A stretch of 8,798 nucleotides of DNA from JBEKJU01 sp050011095 (GTDB lineage: Bacteria > Desulfobacterota > Syntrophorhabdia > Syntrophorhabdales > WCHB1-27). The notes below the pieces were generated by a model that had not been told where the DNA came from, ran no database searches, and worked only from the letters and a program-made list of their open reading frames with translations. The stretch is from contig JBEKJU010000224.1 of the NCBI GenBank assembly GCA_050011095.1, positions 1 through 8,798 on the forward strand, given 5' to 3'. Below, piece by piece: positions 5,837-8,798 of this stretch (position 1 is its first letter; each line of letters starts with the position of its first letter). Both the position numbers and the translations under genes were made by a program.

Positions 5837-5857
5837 CTGTTAGCTATTAGCTAACAG
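5837..5857. promoter_or_regulatory. Perfect 21-bp palindrome at the protease transcription start
   Basis: The arms CTGTTAGCTA and TAGCTAACAG flank a single central base (5847). It abuts the -12 element of the sigma-54 match, and the start predicted from that element is the central base itself. It may be an operator that blocks promoter opening. A 5' mRNA hairpin is less likely, because only half of it would be transcribed. Confidence 0.55.
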
Positions 5858-5873
5858 TGCAAAACAGATGCCA
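5858..5873 (-). promoter_or_regulatory. Sigma-54 promoter of the cysteine protease
   Basis: On the minus strand TGGCATCTGTTTTGCA matches the sigma-54 consensus TGGCACG-N4-TTGCW at all but two positions, with the invariant GG and GC at the correct spacing. The implied start is 5847, which gives a 50-base leader. A bacterial enhancer-binding protein would be required; none is encoded here. Confidence 0.65.
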
Positions 5874-6216
5874 GTCGAGTCTGAAGCAGAAACAAGGTTT
5901 TGCGTGTTTTGGACAGCGTCTGCCTTTCCTCAAGCCTATATTCGGCGGGCCTTTTCATCTGACGGGCGGAATTTGGAAATGCTTCTTGAAGGGCTTTTTG
6001 TCCGGAATGGGGGATTGTGTCCTTAAAAAAGGACTAAACGTGCGCCTCAAAGTGAACTTGACCATTTCCACTCGGAGTCTTGTATCCCAGCGGAAAACAC
6101 CAGAGCAGCCGTTTCAATAAGCTATACGGTGGAATGCTCCTATGACGGTGAGGCGTCTCTTGCCGTGAAGGGATCGAAACCGCGTGCCAGAACGTGTGAA
6201 AAAATCGCCTTTTTGT
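5874..6216. other. Intergenic region without a gene
   Basis: Nothing convincing is coded here. It holds one perfect hairpin, GTCCTT-AAAA-AAGGAC (6019-6034), without a T run. If the protease is sigma-54-dependent, activator sites are expected within about 200 bases upstream of 5873 (5874-6070), but I see no clear paired motif. Confidence 0.4.
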
Positions 6217-6296
6217 CGTCACCCCGGCGAAAGCCGGGGTCCAGGCAGTCCGCAAGTGAGGGAAAATACTGGATTCCGGCGTCCGCCGGAATGACG
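6217..6296. repeat. Inverted pair of a 28-bp palindromic repeat (MITE/REP-like)
   Basis: Copy one (6217-6244) reads CGTCACCCCGGC-GAAA, then GCCGGGGTCCAG. Copy two (6269-6296) is its reverse complement with changes: CTGGATTCCGGCG, then TC, then CGCCGGAATGACG. Each copy is itself a hairpin, with an 8-bp stem at 6221-6240 and a 9-bp stem at 6273-6292. A 24-base spacer separates them. Substitutions between the copies are compensatory (CC/GG against TT/AA), so the stems are conserved. GTCATTCC...GGAATCCAG elements of this type are very widespread in proteobacterial intergenic DNA. Confidence 0.8.
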
Positions 6297-6396
6297 GAAA
6301 AGGGTCGCCACGTTCTCATCCATGATGACGAACACATCGGGTACGCCTGCCCCCCCCGTTGCGGAACGCTCTAAACGTGCGAAGACGCGGATGAAG

Positions 6397-6415
6397 AGTA
6401 AGGGACCGCCTTACT
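6397..6415 (-). terminator. Hairpin overlapping the methyltransferase stop codon
   Basis: AGTAAGG and CCTTACT pair perfectly (7 bp, 5-base loop) across the TAA of the methyltransferase. Only CTTC follows on the minus strand, so it is at best a weak terminator. The inverted repeats at 6217-6296 lie further downstream. Confidence 0.25.
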
Positions 6416-7256
6416 GGGCGAGGGGCATCCGGGTGGAGGGATCGCGGCGGGCCACAAAGGGTGATCGTTCTTGCGGGAAAGCGTGCGTCCGAACGGTTCC
6501 GGTGACCATATCGTCCCTGACCGCGCCGCGCACAGAGACGGTAAGGCCGTGGCCCTGCGGATCGTCCCTGTCGCTCAAGAAGAACGTCTCCCCCTCCATA
6601 CCCGTATTCTTCACCTGGAAGACCTTCCGGCCGACGAAGACTGCACCCGACACCTGCTGGAATTCCTGCCTCATCGTCATGCGGAGCGGCAGTTGCCTTC
6701 CCCCGGTCTCGATGATGCCCTCCCAGATGCCGCTCATGTTCCCGGGAACGATCCAGAGATAGATGTCGTTGCTCATCCTCCTGGTAATGTCGTCCGGCCG
6801 CCACCGTCCCATATCGTGACAGTATGACACTATCCTTGTACCGGGTTTCAGTTCCCGGAGCAGCTTCGGCCTCAGCCTCAGGTTCACATCGGGGAAGAGA
6901 AAGAGGAAGAGGACCGTTGCATCGCTTAAGTCCGCCTCGAACAAGTCCTCCTTCACGAATCGCGTCAGACCGCCGACACGCGCCAGGAGGGCATTCTCAT
7001 GGCTTTCCCCGACTCTTCGCGGATTGAGGTCGACCCCCACGCCGCGGGCGCCGGTCTTTGCCGCCGCGGCGATCACGATCCTGCCGTCGCCGCACCCGAG
7101 GTCATAGACGAGGTCCGTACCACGGACCTGGGCCAGGCCAATCATGTCGTCGACCACTTCCGGGGGGCTCGGTTCCCAATCCACATCGGGCCCGGCCTTC
7201 TTGAAAACCGTGGGGTAGAGGAAACGTCGAATCCGAAAACGGTTTGCTTGCTCCAT
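6411..7256 (-). CDS. Class I SAM-dependent methyltransferase
   Basis: 281 residues. AAGGAG lies six bases before the ATG. It is cytoplasmic, with no signal peptide. The Rossmann SAM site is clear: motif I VYDLGCGDGRIVIAA (50-64), the acidic ribose-binding Asp76 in GVDLNPRR, and EDLFEADLSDATV (103-115) followed by FLFPDVNLRLRPKLLRELKPGTRIVS (119-144). This DLF...ATV...NLRLRPKL pattern is that of small bacterial methyltransferases related to the FAM173/ATPSc-KMT lysine methyltransferases, but the substrate cannot be read from the sequence. Residues 165-255 form an additional beta-rich C-terminal part (LWIVPGNMSGIWEG, then RQEFQQVSGAV) often seen behind this catalytic domain. The last 25 residues are basic and probably disordered. 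The gene is apparently monocistronic. Confidence 0.9.
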   Translation of the reverse strand: MEQANRFRIRRFLYPTVFKKAGPDVDWEPSPPEVVDDMIGLAQVRGTDLVYDLGCGDGRIVIAAAAKTGARGVGVDLNPRRVGESHENALLARVGGLTRFVKEDLFEADLSDATVLFLFLFPDVNLRLRPKLLRELKPGTRIVSYCHDMGRWRPDDITRRMSNDIYLWIVPGNMSGIWEGIIETGGRQLPLRMTMRQEFQQVSGAVFVGRKVFQVKNTGMEGETFFLSDRDDPQGHGLTVSVRGAVRDDMVTGTVRTHAFPQERSPFVARRDPSTRMPLAQ

Positions 7257-7330
7257 ATCCGGCTCCTTCAGGATGCGGCGGAACAGTGGCGGCGGGAAAA
7301 CGTTCGTATATCATCCGGGGGGGGTCCTTC

Positions 7331-7339
7331 ATTGTAGCA
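7331..7339 (-). promoter_or_regulatory. Extended -10 promoter candidate for the methyltransferase
   Basis: On the minus strand TGC-TACAAT (7339-7331) is an extended -10 (TGN plus five of six TATAAT bases). It would start transcription about 70 bases before the ATG at 7256. No good -35 box is present, as is usual for extended -10 promoters. Eight G in a row (7317-7324, plus strand) lie within the predicted leader. Confidence 0.35.
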
Positions 7340-7442
7340 TTTTCTCCTGTCAGTCCCCGACGCGCCGATCGAACACCTATTATCTTGGGTGCTTCGCAAG
7401 GGAGGCCCCATCCATGCTTACCACTTGCAACCCTGCACAGCA

Positions 7443-7488
7443 AGAGAAATCTTCAGAGAAATCTTCAGGCATGTCAATCTTCAGGCAT
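7443..7488. repeat. Short overlapping tandem repeats
   Basis: AGAGAAATCTTC occurs twice in tandem (7443-7454, 7455-7466). It overlaps a second repeat, AATCTTCAGGCAT, at 7460-7472 and 7476-7488 (period 16). The core AATCTTCAG therefore occurs three times. No gene is convincing here. The rest of 7340-7651 holds only a 12-bp GCCGCGCGCGGC palindrome (7569-7580) and a small hairpin near 7639-7654. Confidence 0.5.
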
Positions 7489-7651
7489 ACCATTACAGCG
7501 GGTGGGGGCCGGCCTTCTTTTGCCATCCTCCCGTTTCCAGTTATCCCACCGGCCAATCATTGAAGAACGCCGCGCGCGGCCTTATAGTTCGATAGGCGCG
7601 AAGAGGGCGGGTCGGCAAACCTCATAATAGGCAAAAGACCGCCCGGCAAGG

Positions 7652-7867
7652 CGGCCCTGCTCGCCGGAACTGAACCCCTCCGAACGATTGTGGGACGAGA
7701 CTCGTGAAAAGGAATTCGCAAATCGGGTTTTTGACTCGCTTGGGGCCGCAATGGCTCAAGCGGCATGAGGGGTGAAGAGACTTGAGGATTCCCACCAAGC
7801 TCTTCGTTCTCTTACAGGCCGGGAGTGGATATTAAGATCATCGTGGTTGCGAACTGGAATAAATTGA
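7652..7867 (+). pseudogene. C-terminal remnant of an IS630-family transposase
   Basis: One reading frame carries the signature end of IS630-type DDE transposases: SPELNPSERLWDETREK (7661-7711), FANRVFDSL (7715-7741), and then, behind an in-frame TGA (7766-7768), KRLEDSHQALRSLTGREWI (7775-7831). The usual family text is SPELNPxERLWDxxREKxFxNRVFDSL...ALRxLE...RSLTGWxWI, so the match is continuous across the stop and no frameshift is needed. The Glu in NPSE is the third catalytic acid. The N-terminal two thirds with both catalytic Asp are missing upstream, and no terminal inverted repeats were recognised. The element is dead. It may mark where this end of the region was rearranged. Confidence 0.8.
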
Positions 7868-8000
7868 CAGCTAATCAAAGATTCTCTGTGCAACCATTTC
7901 ATTTAAGGAACCCCGTGCGGCCACCTCGCAACAAAGAGACGCCTGACGCGACTGAACCTGGGTTGTAAGCACGACGAATGGGTGACTTATCACTGCGTCT
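7868..8000. repeat. Intergenic stretch with a 7-bp inverted repeat
   Basis: GAGACGC (7936-7942) pairs with GCGTCTC (7995-8001). The second arm touches the stop codon of the GAF gene. The 52-base loop makes this a weak structure. No terminator is visible behind the GAF gene. Confidence 0.25.
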
Positions 8001-8720
8001 CTACAATTCCACATTCAGCTTCTTCGGTAAAACACTGCTTATCTCTTCCGCCTCCTTGTGGATGATGTCTATGTAGTTGAGGGTAGTTTGCAGGTTTTCG
8101 CGCAGCTTGCTCGCGAAGCCCCCCAACGGAACCAGTTTGTTGATGACCATATCCCTAAAATGCTGCAACACGACACTCTCCTGCCCTAATAATAAACCGA
8201 GAAGCTCGGCCACCTCGGAGCAGAAGAGTATGTCATCGTCGGTAAACCTCATGCCGTGGATTGCATCGATGACTATGACACCCGTGACCTGGCCATCACC
8301 GTTGATGAATAGCGGAGTATAAGCAATCTCCGATATGCACCTTTTCTCCACGATGCCCCTGAAATAAGCCGTCCGTTCATCATCGAGGGGATCCTGTACA
8401 ACTAATGTCCGTCCTTTGACGGCTGCAGCGTGTATGTCCGGATGCGCCTTCAAAGGCGTCCGTTCGCGCGCATCGGGTCCGTACTCTTCCAGGGGGACGC
8501 CCGCTACTATCTCACAGAACTCTTCCCGTCTCCCGTCTACCTGCTCCTGGCTGATTTTGAACATGGCGCATCGTTCCACCCCGAGGATCCCGGCAAGTTC
8601 CTCTATGATACTCTGCTTGATACATACTGAGGAGTCCGTCAGGCCGCTGCGTAAAGTGAGAATGAGCGCCTTCGTTATCTGTAGGAACGCCTTTCTCTCA
8701 ATCACCTCACTCACCCCCAT
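8001..8720 (-). CDS. GAF-domain sensor protein with degenerate kinase-like tail
   Basis: 239 residues, soluble, no membrane segments. Residues about 20-180 form a GAF domain: helix 11-46 with LTDSSVCIKQSIIEELAGIL, strand CAMFKIS, then TLVVQDPLDDERTAYFRGIV (105-124) and SEIAYTPLFINGDGQVTGVI (130-149) with IDAIHGMRFTDDDI. GAF domains bind small ligands or serve as dimerisation modules; the ligand is unknown. Residues 186-230 (QHFRDMVINKLVPLGGFA, then a second helix) resemble the dimerisation helices of histidine kinases. The position of the phospho-accepting His appears to be Asp190, and no HATPase domain follows, so it is probably not a kinase. The start was chosen at the ATG with GGGGA upstream; a GTG six bases further in is an alternative. 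A sigma-54 promoter lies 34 bases ahead. Confidence 0.85.
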   Translation of the reverse strand: MGVSEVIERKAFLQITKALILTLRSGLTDSSVCIKQSIIEELAGILGVERCAMFKISQEQVDGRREEFCEIVAGVPLEEYGPDARERTPLKAHPDIHAAAVKGRTLVVQDPLDDERTAYFRGIVEKRCISEIAYTPLFINGDGQVTGVIVIDAIHGMRFTDDDILFCSEVAELLGLLLGQESVVLQHFRDMVINKLVPLGGFASKLRENLQTTLNYIDIIHKEAEEISSVLPKKLNVEL

Positions 8721-8764
8721 TCGTCCCCGGGTAAATGGCCCCCGGAAATCGCATCATCGTTACT

Positions 8765-8780
8765 AGCAGAAATCGTGCCA
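8765..8780 (-). promoter_or_regulatory. Near-consensus sigma-54 promoter of the GAF gene
   Basis: On the minus strand TGGCACGATTTCTGCT differs from TGGCACG-N4-TTGCW at one position only (C for the first T of the -12 box), and a T precedes it as preferred. The implied start is 8754, which leaves a 34-base leader. Activator sites would lie beyond the window edge. A 5-bp stem (8727-8731/8741-8745) within the leader lies close to the Shine-Dalgarno. Confidence 0.75.
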
Positions 8781-8782
8781 AC

Positions 8783-8798
8783 AAAAAAGGCGGGGGCA
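8783..8798 (-). terminator. Partial terminator of an upstream minus-strand gene, cut by the window edge
   Basis: On the minus strand TGCCCCCGCC is followed directly by TTTTTT (8788-8783), which looks like the descending arm and T run of an intrinsic terminator. The other arm would lie beyond position 8798. If real, it insulates the sigma-54 promoter from read-through. Confidence 0.4.

Noticed and set aside
6034..6255. Minus-strand frame ending in PLGYKTPSG, reminiscent of the end of IS3-type transposases
   Set aside because: Only about eight residues fit, the rest is unlike any transposase, and its front half is the palindromic repeat.
7396..7411. Sigma-54-like TGGGGCCTCCCTTGC upstream of the methyltransferase
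   Set aside because: Only the GG and TTGC parts fit. The -24 box lacks CACG, and the site is 140 bases from the start codon.
7380..7526. 48-codon minus-strand frame starting MAKEGRPPPAV
   Set aside because: The Shine-Dalgarno-like GGGAGG touches the ATG without a spacer, and much of the protein is the translated tandem repeat. No family recognised.
7633..7656. CCGCC/GGCGG hairpin with TTTT on the minus strand, as terminator of the GAF gene
   Set aside because: It is 345 bases past the GAF stop, has only five pairs and lies at the edge of the IS630 remnant.
1..8798. CRISPR arrays, tRNA or rRNA genes
   Set aside because: No regularly spaced direct repeats, no cloverleaf with a recognisable T-loop, and no rRNA-like segments were seen on either strand.

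Overview
The window looks like chromosomal DNA of a free-living Desulfobacterota-type (old Deltaproteobacteria) bacterium. This is an inference from the gene families: a TIGR03790-type secreted protein, a papain-BACON protease, two sigma-54 promoter matches, a c-di-GMP-I-like leader and a response-regulator fragment with the usual KPL ending. The DNA is GC-rich with AT-rich promoter islands. Five intact genes lie in a low-density layout with long intergenic stretches. Those stretches carry riboswitch-like RNA, palindromic repeats and gene debris.

Left part (1-2590): no gene to 863, only clustered hairpins. Then comes a minus-strand gene (864-1826) for an exported protein with what looks like a duplicated sulfite-oxidase-like (molybdopterin-binding-fold) domain and no recognisable Mo site. 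Upstream on the same strand are a sigma-70-like promoter (2560-2589), a c-di-GMP-I (GEMM-I)-like aptamer that starts almost at the predicted transcript start (2441-2550), a terminator-like hairpin, and a weaker second aptamer-like fold (2171-2250). This 0.7 kb leader is the most unusual structure in the window.

Middle (2590-5900): the only plus-strand intact gene (2874-4136) encodes an exported TIGR03790-family protein. Its GTG start has no Shine-Dalgarno; a structured leader and a 6-codon mini-ORF with its own Shine-Dalgarno sit just upstream. On the minus strand, a secreted C1A cysteine protease with a C-terminal BACON domain (4579-5796) has a sigma-54 promoter match whose predicted start falls at the centre of a perfect 21-bp palindrome. 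Directly behind the protease lies a truncated response-regulator receiver fragment (4404-4559).

Right part (5900-8798): an inverted pair of a 28-bp palindromic repeat, a class I SAM-dependent methyltransferase (6411-7256, minus), a decayed IS630-family transposase C-terminus (7652-7867, plus), and a GAF-domain protein with a kinase-like tail but no ATPase domain (8001-8720, minus) behind a near-consensus sigma-54 promoter.

The genes do not form one operon. Three of five products are predicted to be exported. Control appears to run through c-di-GMP and sigma-54 rather than shared transcription.
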